From: Pseudomonas sp. PDM04
GTDB lineage: Bacteria; Pseudomonadota; Gammaproteobacteria; Pseudomonadales; Pseudomonadaceae
Assembly (NCBI RefSeq): GCF_014851765.1
Contig: NZ_JACVAI010000007.1
Coordinates: forward strand, 186,001-250,000
Reading direction: 5' to 3'
DNA: 64,000 nt
Shown here piece by piece: positions 9,229 through 17,967 of the stretch. The first letter of the stretch is position 1; each line of letters begins with the position of its first letter. The notes beneath the pieces are model-generated. The model was given only the letters and a program-made list of their open reading frames with translations. It had not been told where the DNA came from and ran no database searches. Made by a program: the position numbers and the translations under genes.

Positions 9229-9317
9229 CTGTGGGAGCGAGCCTGCTCGCGATAGCGGACGTTCAGGAACATTGGGTCGCCTGATCTGCCGCCTCGCGAG
9301 CAGGCCCACCCCCACAG
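9229..9317. repeat. REP pair (inverted, REPIN-like)
   Basis: Two REP copies face each other: GTGGGAGCGAGCCTGCTCGC at the left and CTCGCGAGCAGGC...CCCCCAC at the right, separated by about 40 bases. It lies between convergent genes. Confidence 0.8.
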
Positions 9318-9339
9318 GGGCCTCAACGGTGTGAGTGGC

Positions 9340-9885
9340 TCAACCCTGCGCCAGCCACTCCTGCCGAGTGATTTCCCAGATTTCCTTGGGTAACCGACCG
9401 CTGACGAAATCGTCTTCCCCGGTGCGGATCAGGCGCATGCCGGTACGCTCCGAGAGCTTGCGCGAGCCGGTGTTGGCCGCCGCTTTGGGCACACGCAGAA
9501 CGGAGCGGCCCAGGGTTTCGAACCAGTATCGGGTCACGGCGGCACAGGCTTCGGTCATCAATCCCCGGCCTTGCCAGGCCGGGCCCAGCCAGAAGCCCCG
9601 GTTGTTGTCCTGTTCATTCATCAGGCTGACATTGCCAATCAATTGCGCTGGCGCGGATTTCAAGCGGATCGACCAGTGCCATTCCTCGCCGCGGGCAATC
9701 GCCGGCAGGGCGATGTCACGCAGGTAGGTCAGGGCGCCGTCCGGGGGATAGGGCCAGGGGACCAGTGCGTTCAAGTACTGCACCACTTCCCAGTGCGCAA
9801 ACTGTTGCTGAATGCCATCGGCATCGGCCAACTCCAGCGGGCGCAGGATCAGGCGTTCGGTGTAGAGCGTGGGCAGGGCGTCCAT
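9340..9885 (-). CDS. GNAT acetyltransferase, RimJ/RimL type
   Basis: A 181-residue protein with the GNAT fold features: L-x-T-E-R-L-x-L-R-P at the start, G-N-V-S-L-M, then G-F-W-L-G-P-x-x-Q-G-R-G-L-M-T-E-A as the acetyl-CoA loop, and a C-terminal N-x-x-S-x-K-L half. Similar proteins acetylate ribosomal protein N-termini or small molecules; the substrate here is unknown. The ATG at 9885 (MDALPTLYTERL) is chosen because the family starts there. It follows the LEA-like gene by 28 bases on the same strand, so the two may be co-transcribed. Confidence 0.82.
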   Translation of the reverse strand: MDALPTLYTERLILRPLELADADGIQQQFAHWEVVQYLNALVPWPYPPDGALTYLRDIALPAIARGEEWHWSIRLKSAPAQLIGNVSLMNEQDNNRGFWLGPAWQGRGLMTEACAAVTRYWFETLGRSVLRVPKAAANTGSRKLSERTGMRLIRTGEDDFVSGRLPKEIWEITRQEWLAQG

Positions 9886-9913
9886 GCGCGGTGTGGCTCC
9901 TTGGCGGATGTGG

Positions 9914-10387
9914 TTACCAGGTGCCCGCCGTCGACCCCGGCAGGCTGAGCTTGCCACTATCGGTGAAACGCTTGGTGCCGAACAAGCCTCCCGCCAGTTT
10001 GCCGCGCAAGACGTAAGGCAGGTTGTTCAGGGTTTGGGTCTGGCTCAGGCCCAGGGTCTGACGCAGCACCGAGAACGCCGAAACGCTGACCGGCACGCTC
10101 AGCACCGTCTCGGAAAAGCGCGCAATCGAGCCGGACTGATCGCTGACACCGGAGGCCAGGGGCTGGCCGTTGACGGACAGGTCCAGGGCCACGCCGTTGT
10201 AGTCGATGGCAGTGTCGTTGGGGTTCTGCACGCGGATTTTCACGGCAAAACGCACTTCCATGTCCTGGCTGGGCAGCGGGTCGAAGCCCACCACGTTGAT
10301 GTTCAACGGGTCGCGATCGGGCAGCAGCGCGCAGGCGCTGAGGGACAGCAGAAGAAGGGAAAGGACAATGGCGTGAATGCGGCGCAT
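9914..10387 (-). CDS. LEA type 2 / WHy-domain lipoprotein
   Basis: A 157-residue protein with a lipoprotein signal peptide (L-S-L-S-A-C, lipid-accepting Cys19). It is followed by a single LEA14-like WHy domain: F-x-V-K-I-R-V-Q-N-P-N-D-T-A-I-D-Y-N-G. Such proteins are anchored in the bacterial envelope and are linked to stress tolerance, but no reaction is known. Confidence 0.85.
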   Translation of the reverse strand: MRRIHAIVLSLLLLSLSACALLPDRDPLNINVVGFDPLPSQDMEVRFAVKIRVQNPNDTAIDYNGVALDLSVNGQPLASGVSDQSGSIARFSETVLSVPVSVSAFSVLRQTLGLSQTQTLNNLPYVLRGKLAGGLFGTKRFTDSGKLSLPGSTAGTW

Positions 10388-10441
10388 GGCAAGCTCTCTT
10401 GAAGAAAAGGCCGAACCACCGGGGCTCGGCCTAGAGCTTGC

Positions 10442-11914
10442 CTAGCGGTTCAACTGTGCGACAACCTCTGGCGGAGCGGGTTCACCCTTGGCCGGGACAT
10501 CCGGGTTTTCCATGACCTGGAGAATCGAGGCTTCCGGGTCGAAATCGTCTTCTTCCAGCTCGATGAACTCCTCGGGCAGGAAGATATTCAGCACGATAGC
10601 GCACAACGCACCGACGGTGATCGGCGATTCGAAGATGTTGTGCAACGCCTTGGGCAGTTCGCGCAGCACCTCCGGCACGGCCGCTACACCCAGGCCCATG
10701 CCGATGGAAATGGCCACGATCAGCATGTTGCGCCGGTGCAGGCCGGCTTCGGCGAGGATCTTCACACCGGCCACCGCCACCGTGCCGAACATCACCAGTT
10801 CAGCACCGCCGAGCACCGGTTTGGGCATCAGTTGCAGCACCGCGCCGATCATCGGGAACAGCCCCAGCAGCACCAGCAGGCCGGCGATGAAAAACGCCAC
10901 GTAGCGGCTGGCGACGCCGGTCAGCTGGATCACGCCGTTGTTCTGCGCGAAGGTGACCATCGGCATGCTGTTGAACACCGCAGCCATGGCCGAGTTGAGC
11001 CCGTCGGCCAGCAGGCCGGACTTGATCCGGCGGATGTACACCGGGCCTTTGACCGGCTGCCGGGAAATCATCGAGTTGGCCGTCAGGTCACCGGCGGCTT
11101 CCAGCGGTGACACCAGGAAAATCACGGCCACCGGCACGAACGCCACCCAGTCGAAGTTGAACCCGTACTTGAACGGCACCGGCACGCTCATCAGTGGCAC
11201 CTCGGGCAGGCTGGCGAAATCCACGCGGCCCATGAGCCAGGCGACGAAGTAGCCGAGGGTGAGGGCGATGACGATGGCGCCGAGGCGCAGGAACGGCACA
11301 TCCACCCGGTTCAAAACCACGATGGTGCCCAGCACCAGGGCCGCCAGCCCCAGATGGCTGGCTGCGCCCAGGTCGGTTGCGCCGAAGCCGCCGGCGATGT
11401 CGGTCATGGCGACCTTGATCAGCGACAACCCCATCAGGGTGATGATCGTCCCGGTCACCACCGGCGTGATCAGCATCCGCAGCTTGCCGATGAACTGGCT
11501 CAACGCGACCTCGATGAATGCCGCGAAAAAGCACACGCCGAAGATCGTCGAGAGAATTTCATCCGTGCCGCCACCCCGGGCCTTGACCATGAAACCGGCG
11601 CTGAGGATGACGCTGATAAAGGAAAAACTGGTGCCTTGCAGGCACAGCAGCCCCGAGCCGATGGGGCCGATCCGCCGCGCCTGGACGAAGGTTCCCAGCC
11701 CGGACACGAACAGCGCCATGCTGATCAGGTAGGGAATTTCGCTTTGCAGGCCAAGGGCACTGCCCATGATCAGGGTCGGGGTGATGATCCCGACGAAACT
11801 GGCCAGGACATGTTGCAGCGCAGCGAACACCGTGGCGGTCAGGTGCGGGCGGTCGTCGAGGCCGTAGAGCAGGTCGCTGTGGCGCGGAGCGGGGGCTTTT
11901 TCAGAGGCGATCAT
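10442..11914 (-). CDS. Uracil-xanthine permease (NCS2 family)
   Basis: A 490-residue membrane protein with 12-14 hydrophobic segments and the NCS2 nucleobase:cation symporter pattern: ALQHVLASFVGIITPTLI near the start, then FNSMPMVTFAQNNGVIQLTG and P-K-P-V-L-G-G-A. The Q-N-N-G-V motif is typical of xanthine/urate carriers such as XanP and UacT. The start is placed at the ATG at 11914; a GTG at 11986 in frame would add 24 residues. The ribosome-binding site is weak for both. Confidence 0.87.
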   Translation of the reverse strand: MIASEKAPAPRHSDLLYGLDDRPHLTATVFAALQHVLASFVGIITPTLIMGSALGLQSEIPYLISMALFVSGLGTFVQARRIGPIGSGLLCLQGTSFSFISVILSAGFMVKARGGGTDEILSTIFGVCFFAAFIEVALSQFIGKLRMLITPVVTGTIITLMGLSLIKVAMTDIAGGFGATDLGAASHLGLAALVLGTIVVLNRVDVPFLRLGAIVIALTLGYFVAWLMGRVDFASLPEVPLMSVPVPFKYGFNFDWVAFVPVAVIFLVSPLEAAGDLTANSMISRQPVKGPVYIRRIKSGLLADGLNSAMAAVFNSMPMVTFAQNNGVIQLTGVASRYVAFFIAGLLVLLGLFPMIGAVLQLMPKPVLGGAELVMFGTVAVAGVKILAEAGLHRRNMLIVAISIGMGLGVAAVPEVLRELPKALHNIFESPITVGALCAIVLNIFLPEEFIELEEDDFDPEASILQVMENPDVPAKGEPAPPEVVAQLNR

Positions 11915-11992
11915 GGTGGTTTGCGTGCCGAAAGGTGGCCGGGTCGGAAAAGGGAGGCGAAGGATGCCAGAAAACCCGTGTGACACAAACCT

Positions 11993-12018
11993 GTGGGAGC
12001 GAGCCGGCTCGCTCCCAC
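11993..12018. terminator. 26-base perfect palindrome, REP-derived
   Basis: GTGGGAGCGAGCC is followed immediately by its exact reverse complement. It lies between the aldo/keto reductase gene and the permease gene and could form a strong hairpin or cruciform. Confidence 0.7.
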
Positions 12019-12031
12019 GTAGGGTAGCGGG

Positions 12032-13084
12032 TCAGGCCACTGGAATGATCGGCAGGTCCAGGGTCTCAGTCCCGGAGTAGCGTGGCTGCGATCCGACGAT
12101 GGTGCCATGGGGCACTCCCGCTTCCACGGCGCTGACCGAATCCAGTCGCGACAACTGCTCGGCACTCAACCGCAGGTTCAACGCCCCCAGCGTCCCGTCC
12201 AGTTGTTCACGGGAACGAGAGCCCAGGATCGGGATCAGCGCTGTCGTCGAGCGCCGGGCTTTTTCCAGGAGCCAGGCGATGGCCACGTGGGTCGGGCTGG
12301 CGTCCGATTCTTTGGCGACCGCGAGCAGGGTGTCGAGCAGGGCGGTCTCCCGGGCGCTTTTTTCGGCGTGAACCAGCATGCCGAGTTTACTCGCGCGGTT
12401 GTCGCCGTCGTTTTGGCGATATTTGCCCGTGAGGAAGCCGCCACCCAGCGGCGACCACAGCGTGGCGGCCAGCCCCAGGGCTTCGGCCATCGGCAGCATT
12501 TCCCGATCGGCGCTGCGCTCCACCAGGCTGTACTCGACCTGAATCGCGGCAATCGGCGCAAAGCCACGCAGTTCGGCCAGTACGTCGGCGCGGGCGATGC
12601 GCCACGCCGGGAAGTTCGACAGCCCGGCGTAATGAATCTTGCCGGCGCGCACCAGGTCGTCAAAACCCCGGAGGATTTCTTCCATCGGTGTCACGCCGTC
12701 GCTCATGTGGGCCCAGAACAGGTCGATGTGATCGGTCTTGAGCCGTTTCAGGCTTTCCTCCACGGCACGCACCATGTTCTTGCGACTGTTGCCGGTGTGG
12801 GAAATGCTCGCTGCCGGCGTGGTCCCGAGGCTGTATTTCGTGGCGACGACCAGGCGATCGCGCTCCGGGCCGATGAGTTCGCCCAGCATGGCTTCCGACT
12901 GTCCGCCCTGATAACCGTTGGCGGTGTCGATGAAGTTGCCCCCGGCTTCCAGGTAGCCTTCGAAGATGCGCCGGGCTTCATCACGCTCGGCGCCATGGCC
13001 CCAGCCGGTACCGAAGTTGCCGGCGCCCAGCGCCAGTTCCGAGACACGCAGGCCGGTTTTGCGGCCGAATACTTTGTAATGCAT
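12032..13084 (-). CDS. Aldo/keto reductase
   Basis: A 350-residue NADPH-dependent oxidoreductase with the AKR barrel residues visible: D-T-A-x-x-Y (catalytic Asp and Tyr), V-A-T-K-Y for the Lys, D-L-F-W-A-H for the His, and the C-terminal cofactor block I-P-I-L-G-S-R-S-R-E-Q-L. It resembles the YghZ/Tas-like group. The physiological substrate is unknown. Confidence 0.85.
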   Translation of the reverse strand: MHYKVFGRKTGLRVSELALGAGNFGTGWGHGAERDEARRIFEGYLEAGGNFIDTANGYQGGQSEAMLGELIGPERDRLVVATKYSLGTTPAASISHTGNSRKNMVRAVEESLKRLKTDHIDLFWAHMSDGVTPMEEILRGFDDLVRAGKIHYAGLSNFPAWRIARADVLAELRGFAPIAAIQVEYSLVERSADREMLPMAEALGLAATLWSPLGGGFLTGKYRQNDGDNRASKLGMLVHAEKSARETALLDTLLAVAKESDASPTHVAIAWLLEKARRSTTALIPILGSRSREQLDGTLGALNLRLSAEQLSRLDSVSAVEAGVPHGTIVGSQPRYSGTETLDLPIIPVA

Positions 13085-13245
13085 GGGGAAGACTCCTGGA
13101 AGAAAAGACGCGGTGCGTTATAAATTTCACTCGACATGTATTAATATGATGTTTGTAATTTATTAGGTCAAGGTGCTTTGGGCTCCGAATCAGGGGCTGG
13201 ATATTTTCCCTGTCGTCGTGGTGCGGCGATGGCATACTGCCGCGC

Positions 13246-14367
13246 ATGAATGCCGACTCTCCCTTAAGCGCCTGGCAACACGCCATCGAACAGAAGGGCT
13301 TCGTCCAGGACGAAGCCCAGGAACACGCTGTCTGGGCCCTGCAAAAGTGTTACGAAGCGCTGCACGCAGGCGGCCCTTCGCCGGTGCAGGGCGTGTACCT
13401 GTGGGGGCCGGTCGGGCGTGGCAAGACCTGGTTGATGGATCAGTTCCATCAAGGCCTGCACGTCCCGGCCAGGCGCCAGCATTTCCATCACTTCATGGGC
13501 TGGGTGCATCAGCGTTCGTTTCAGCTGACAGGCACCGCCGACCCGCTCAAAGCGCTGGCCCGGGAATTGAGCGAAGCCGTGCGCGTGCTGTGTTTCGATG
13601 AATTGTTCGTCAATGACATTGGCGACGCGATCATCCTCGGGCGCTTGTTCCAGGAAATGTTCGACCAGGGTGTGGTGGTGGTCTGCACCTCCAACCAGCC
13701 GCCCGATCTGTTGTATGCCGATGGCTTCAACCGGGAGCGCTTCATGCCGGCCATCGAGGCGATCAAGCGGCACATGCAGGTGATTGCGGTGGATGGCGGC
13801 GAAGATCATCGCCTGCATCCCGGCACCGGTTTGCAGCGCTATTGGGTCGCCGAGCCCGGACAGCCCGGCGCGCTGGCCGAGGTGTTCAAGACCCTGACCG
13901 CCGGCCAGTCGGTGTCCCGCGAGCCGATCAAGGTCGGCTACCGTTCACTGGACGTGGTGCAGGCCAGCGACAGCGTGCTCTGGAGCCGTTACGCCGATCT
14001 GTGCGAACAGCCTCTGGCGGCCATGGATTTCATGGCGCTGTGCGACACCTACAAGGCTATTCTGTTGAGTGATGTGCCCAACCTCAGCGCGCAAAAGCGC
14101 GAAGGGCGCATTGCCCGCGGCACGGAAGACGGTGCCGAACGGGTGGCGGCGGGTGATCGCGAATTGCCCCAGCTGTCGGTGCATGACGACGGTGTCCGGC
14201 GCTTCATCGCGCTGGTGGACGAATGCTACGACCGCAAAGTGCCGTTGTACCTCGAAGCGCAGGTGCCAATGGAATCGCTCTACACCGAAGGTTATCTGGA
14301 GTTTCCTTTCCGCCGCACCCTTAGCCGACTACAGGAAATGCAGCTGCAACGTTTCGCCGACGCTTGA
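13246..14367 (+). CDS. zapE: ZapE/AFG1-family ATPase
   Basis: A 373-residue P-loop ATPase. Walker A is GPVGRGKT (54-61), Walker B is V-L-C-F-D-E-L (Asp118, Glu119), and the R-F-Q-E-M/N-I-G-D segment follows. In E. coli ZapE binds FtsZ and destabilises its bundles; the yeast relative AFG1/LACE1 handles mitochondrial membrane proteins. Pseudomonads often have two such paralogs, so this could be the accessory copy. It starts at the ATG at 13246 and is followed after 16 bases by the DinB-like gene, probably in one transcript. Confidence 0.82.
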   Translation: MNADSPLSAWQHAIEQKGFVQDEAQEHAVWALQKCYEALHAGGPSPVQGVYLWGPVGRGKTWLMDQFHQGLHVPARRQHFHHFMGWVHQRSFQLTGTADPLKALARELSEAVRVLCFDELFVNDIGDAIILGRLFQEMFDQGVVVVCTSNQPPDLLYADGFNRERFMPAIEAIKRHMQVIAVDGGEDHRLHPGTGLQRYWVAEPGQPGALAEVFKTLTAGQSVSREPIKVGYRSLDVVQASDSVLWSRYADLCEQPLAAMDFMALCDTYKAILLSDVPNLSAQKREGRIARGTEDGAERVAAGDRELPQLSVHDDGVRRFIALVDECYDRKVPLYLEAQVPMESLYTEGYLEFPFRRTLSRLQEMQLQRFADA

Positions 14368-14383
14368 ACTCAGGGAGCGCGAC

Positions 14384-14965
14384 ATGAATCAGCCCTTGTC
14401 CCATCACTTACTGACCATGGCGTATCAGAACGCCTGGGCCAATCATCGGCTGGCCAAGGCCTGGCGCCAGTTGAGCCCTGACGATCTGGCGGCACCGCGG
14501 GTGAGTTTCTTCCCCAGCCTGCGCGCGACGCTCAACCATATCCTGACCGTTGACTGGTTTTATGTGGATGCGCTGGAGCGAGAGTTGCGCGCGGACGTGC
14601 CCCATCCGGACTGCCTGGTGTTTTTCACCGTCGACGAACCCTGTACCGACGCCACAGACCTTGCGCGCGAACAGGTCCAGGTGGATCGCCGGCTGATCGC
14701 CTATTGCGAGCAACTGCGTGATGCTGACCTGGGCAGGATCGTGACCATCGCCCGCGAAACCCCGCAACACGACAGTCGCTTGCGCCTGCTGTCGCACCTG
14801 TTCGAACATCAGATTCACCATCGCGGCCAGGTGCACGCGATGCTCAGTGGAACCTCGATCGCGCCGCCACAACTGGACGAGTTTTTCTGTGCCGGCGAGT
14901 CAGGCCTGCGTGCGGCGGATTTTGCCGAACTGGGATGGACCGAAGCGTTGATCTGGGGGCATTGA
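14384..14965 (+). CDS. DinB-family metal-dependent protein
   Basis: A 193-residue four-helix-bundle protein. The DinB metal ligands are visible as N-H-I (in L-N-H-I-L-T-V-D), and the pair H-L-F-E-H-Q-I-H-H-R-G-Q-V-H at about residues 138-151, a hallmark of the family. DinB proteins of this kind are thought to be thiol- or damage-linked transferases, but the specific reaction is unknown. The ATG at 14384 has GGGAG upstream. Confidence 0.83.
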   Translation: MNQPLSHHLLTMAYQNAWANHRLAKAWRQLSPDDLAAPRVSFFPSLRATLNHILTVDWFYVDALERELRADVPHPDCLVFFTVDEPCTDATDLAREQVQVDRRLIAYCEQLRDADLGRIVTIARETPQHDSRLRLLSHLFEHQIHHRGQVHAMLSGTSIAPPQLDEFFCAGESGLRAADFAELGWTEALIWGH

Positions 14966-15069
14966 CCTGCGCGTCGCTTGCTTTTTTGATGGGGGCGCGA
15001 GACCGGCTGCCGGCAATCGACGGCAGTGGTGGTGCAGGCTTGCTTTTCGAGCGCGGTGCTCTCAGGCTC

Positions 15070-15195
15070 ATCGCGAGCAGGCTCGCTCCCACAGTTGAGG
15101 ATGGAAATGCAATCCGACCCGGCGCACGGCCGGTTGCTGTTCTGGACCGCCGTAGGTCGGTGGGAGCGGCGCCGGCAAGCGGGGCGCGCTCCCAC
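15070..15195. repeat. REP copy plus a second GTGGGAGCG...CGCTCCCAC hairpin
   Basis: The first copy (15070-15093) reads TCGCGAGCAGGCTCGCTCCCAC. The second (about 15159-15195) has the same GTGGGAGCG and CGCTCCCAC ends around a different core. They fill the space between the convergent DinB gene and the small secreted-protein gene. Confidence 0.7.
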
Positions 15196-15211
15196 GTCAA
15201 GGCGGTTTGCA

Positions 15212-15412
15212 TCAGGGTTTGTAGCGCTCGGTCACCTGCGCGGTTTGATCGTCTGGAACCTTGAGCTCGGTGGTTTGCCGGGTGTGTTGGGCCTGTTGGC
15301 CGGCCCTCAGGCTTTCGTAGTAGTAGCGCATGCGTTCAGCGCCGCCTTCGGCCGATGCGCCGACCGAAACGAAGGTCATCAGGCCGGCCATGATCACGGG
15401 TGTGCGTTTCAT
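15212..15412 (-). CDS. Small secreted hypothetical protein
   Basis: 66 residues. It has a signal peptide (MKRTPVIMAGLMTFVSVGASA) and a short mature part rich in Tyr, Gln and Arg (E-G-G-A-E-R-M-R-Y-Y-Y-E). GGGAG lies upstream of the ATG. I do not recognise the family. It follows cptA's terminator side but is transcribed separately. Confidence 0.65.
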   Translation of the reverse strand: MKRTPVIMAGLMTFVSVGASAEGGAERMRYYYESLRAGQQAQHTRQTTELKVPDDQTAQVTERYKP

Positions 15413-15542
15413 GGTGCGTCTCCCATAACGGATAACGGGTGCCTTCCATCCATGAAGCCATGTCGAAAGGCAATTGTCCGCCCGACTTCGTTAAACGGGA
15501 ATTAACGGCACCCATGTTCGGACATTCGGCGCGGCAGACGCA

Positions 15543-15568
15543 GAAAAAAGGGGCCGGAACCGGCCCCT
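15543..15568 (-). terminator. Rho-independent terminator of cptA
   Basis: GGGGCCGG pairs with CCGGCCCC around an AA loop, and on the minus strand the hairpin is followed by T6. Confidence 0.85.
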
Positions 15569-15575
15569 GACAGGA

Positions 15576-17321
15576 TTACTTCACCACCACTTCCGCCGGG
15601 TCCGGCTTCACCTTGGGCTTGATCAGGCTGAAGTCGATCAATGCCTTCTGCTCGCGTGCATAAGGGTCGCCGATCATCAAGGGGCGTGCCTTGAAGTCGG
15701 CACTGACCAGGCTCTTGCTGCGGTCCAGGCCATCGAAACTCAGCCCCGCCAGATCGGCCCAGGTATGAATCAGGTGCGAGCTGCTGTAGGGACGGTCCAG
15801 GTCGTCGACGAAGTTCCAGTCGTGGCTTTCACGCCATTTCGGTGAGGCCCAGGCGATGAACGGGATGGTGTACATCGGCGCCGTCGGCTTGGCTTCGTTG
15901 CGTCCCAGGGTGTTGTGACCCGCCGAGTCGAAAACATCCTCGCCATGGTCGGAAAGGTACAGCAGGAAGCCGTTCGGGTCGGACTTGGCGTAATCCTTGA
16001 TCAGGCTCGAGACCACGAAGTCGTTGTACAGCACCGCGTTGTCGTAGCTGTTGTAGGTCGGCAACTGATCGTCACGTACGCCGGCCGGTACGCCGTTGCG
16101 GTCCTGGAACTTGTCGAAGTTCGACGGATAGCGGTACTGGTAGCTCATGTGCGTGCCCAGCAGGTGCACGACGATCAGCTTGCGTGGCGCCGCATCGGCC
16201 AGGGCCTTGTTGAACGGCTCGATCACATCGCCATCGTACTGGGCGGCATTCTGGTTGCGGTTGTTGTTCAGGTACACCTGTTCGTCGGCCTGTTCGGAGA
16301 AGGTCGTGAGCATGGTGTTGCGCTTGGTCATGGTCTGCTGGTTGGTGATCCAGAAGGTTTTGTAGCCGGCCTGTTTCATCATGCGCACCAGCGACGGGGT
16401 CGACAGGTACAGGTCGGGGTTTTCCTCGTCGGCGAAGGTCAGCACCTGCTGCAACGCCTCGATCGTGTAGGGGCGCGGGGTAATGACGTTATCGAAGACC
16501 GCCAGTTGGTCCTTGAGCTTGTCCAGTTCCGGCGTGGTTTGGCGCGGGTAGCCGTAGAGGCTCATGCGCTGGCGGTTGGTGGATTCACCGATCACCAGCA
16601 CCAGGGTGGCCGGCTGGTTGGCCGTTGAGTCCTTCAGGTTGCGCAAAGGGGGAACCTGGCTGGCGCTGGTAAGCATGTCCTGCATGCCGGCCAGGGTATC
16701 GAGATAGCGGTGATAGGCCACGGCCATCTGCCACGGCACAGCGGGTTCGATGCGGGTTTCGAATTTTTCGAAGCCGTCGGCCAGGCTGCCGGTGCGCAGA
16801 GTTTGCTTGATCAAGGGATAACCGACCACGGCGACCACGATGGCCGTCGCCGCCACCAGTGCGCGACCGCGTGGCAGGTACACCGGGCGCAACCGGGTCC
16901 AGAGGAAGTAGGCGAACAGCGTATGGGCCAGGAACGCCGGCACCATCCACCAGGCGAAATACTGGGTCATGTACTCGCCGGCTTCAGCGACGTTCGACTC
17001 GAACATGATGAAGATGACGCTTTGGGAAAATTCCTGCTGATAGATGAAGAAGTAGCCGAGGCTGGCCATGGAGCAGGCCCACAGCACCACGCCGATCACC
17101 GCCGCCATGACCCGGGTCTGTTTCGGGAACAGCAGCATTGGCGCCAGCCAGACGGCGCTCATCACGAAGGCTTGGCGAAACCCGGTGAAGCCCGAGGTGC
17201 CGGTCAACTGGATCAGCAGTTGAGTGATGCCCGAGAAATACCAGAAGAACAGGAACAGCCAGAGAAACCCTGGCCAATCGAATCCTTTCTCAGTCGAACT
17301 GCTGCGTTGAAACAAAGCCAT
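15576..17321 (-). CDS. cptA: Phosphoethanolamine transferase (CptA-type)
   Basis: A 581-residue inner-membrane enzyme with about five N-terminal transmembrane helices (to about residue 175) and a periplasmic sulfatase-fold domain. Visible motifs are V-I-G-E-S-T (metal ligand Glu), R-P-Y-T (candidate phosphoenzyme Thr), V-V-H-L-L-G-T-H-M-S-Y and Y-L-S-D-H-G-E-D. The family moves phosphoethanolamine from phosphatidylethanolamine onto LPS. CptA acts on the core heptose and EptA on lipid A phosphate, and the assignment to CptA rests on overall resemblance. Such changes lower the negative charge of the cell surface. Confidence 0.82.
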   Translation of the reverse strand: MALFQRSSSTEKGFDWPGFLWLFLFFWYFSGITQLLIQLTGTSGFTGFRQAFVMSAVWLAPMLLFPKQTRVMAAVIGVVLWACSMASLGYFFIYQQEFSQSVIFIMFESNVAEAGEYMTQYFAWWMVPAFLAHTLFAYFLWTRLRPVYLPRGRALVAATAIVVAVVGYPLIKQTLRTGSLADGFEKFETRIEPAVPWQMAVAYHRYLDTLAGMQDMLTSASQVPPLRNLKDSTANQPATLVLVIGESTNRQRMSLYGYPRQTTPELDKLKDQLAVFDNVITPRPYTIEALQQVLTFADEENPDLYLSTPSLVRMMKQAGYKTFWITNQQTMTKRNTMLTTFSEQADEQVYLNNNRNQNAAQYDGDVIEPFNKALADAAPRKLIVVHLLGTHMSYQYRYPSNFDKFQDRNGVPAGVRDDQLPTYNSYDNAVLYNDFVVSSLIKDYAKSDPNGFLLYLSDHGEDVFDSAGHNTLGRNEAKPTAPMYTIPFIAWASPKWRESHDWNFVDDLDRPYSSSHLIHTWADLAGLSFDGLDRSKSLVSADFKARPLMIGDPYAREQKALIDFSLIKPKVKPDPAEVVVK

Positions 17322-17516
17322 TGCGTGCTCCAGCCGAAATCACGTTCCACCGCCGGGACCGCAAAGTCGCCGACGAACGGGTGCCGCTCGGATACCGGGC
17401 GACCCTAAAGGGGCGGAGTATCGACAAGCGCTTGTGAAAGTTTCGTGAGCTTTGCGTGGGTGAATCGTGATGGCGTTCGGAAACAGCGCCGGGGCTGTTT
17501 CCGAGTCAGGCGGGGA

Positions 17517-17696
17517 TCAGGCGTGGGGAGCGCGCAGGGTGACCGGCTTCGGAGCCTGGAGACCTTGCGTCAGCAGGCGCAATTGTTCAACTTCCTGCTT
17601 CAACTGGTCGCGTTCGTCTTTCAACTGGCGCAATTCATCGCGGCGGATCGTGACGTAAAGGGTTTGTGCTGGCCGTGCTGCTTGTACTGTGCCCAT
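17517..17696 (-). CDS. 59-residue coiled-coil protein
   Basis: This small gene starts at the ATG at 17696, with AGGTGAG directly upstream, and ends at TGA. The protein reads as a short basic N-terminus (T-L-Y-V-T-I-R-R-D), then a heptad-like run E-L-R-Q-L-K-D-E-R-D-Q-L-K-Q-E-V-E-Q-L-R (about residues 21-40). A proline-containing tail follows. Leucines recur every seventh position (R-Q-L, D-Q-L, E-Q-L), so a coiled coil or leucine zipper is likely. Function unknown; it may bind a larger partner. It lies upstream of cptA on the same strand but about 195 bases away. Confidence 0.65.
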   Translation of the reverse strand: MGTVQAARPAQTLYVTIRRDELRQLKDERDQLKQEVEQLRLLTQGLQAPKPVTLRAPHA

Positions 17697-17967
17697 TGCT
17701 CACCTCGCAAATGGCTGCCTCAACTGTAAAACTGCCCCGACATCGGGTACAGATCTACTATCGGCGCCAATTTTGATTTCTTTTGCCCGGGAAGGGAACT
17801 TTTTTATTTTTCACGGTCGTTGTGTCTTTGCAACGATTCCCGACGTTATCCATCGGGATCGGGCACAATGCCCGGAAACTTCATGCCGACGCTCTGGACT
17901 AACCCCCATTAGTCGCGTTGGGCTATAACCATTGACACACTTTATTTGTAGTAGGGAGCATCAGCAC

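Noticed and set aside
17932..17960. TTGACA before gnd as a promoter
   Set aside because: At 17-base spacing the matching -10 position reads GGAGCA and overlaps the ribosome-binding site, so it is not a usable promoter.
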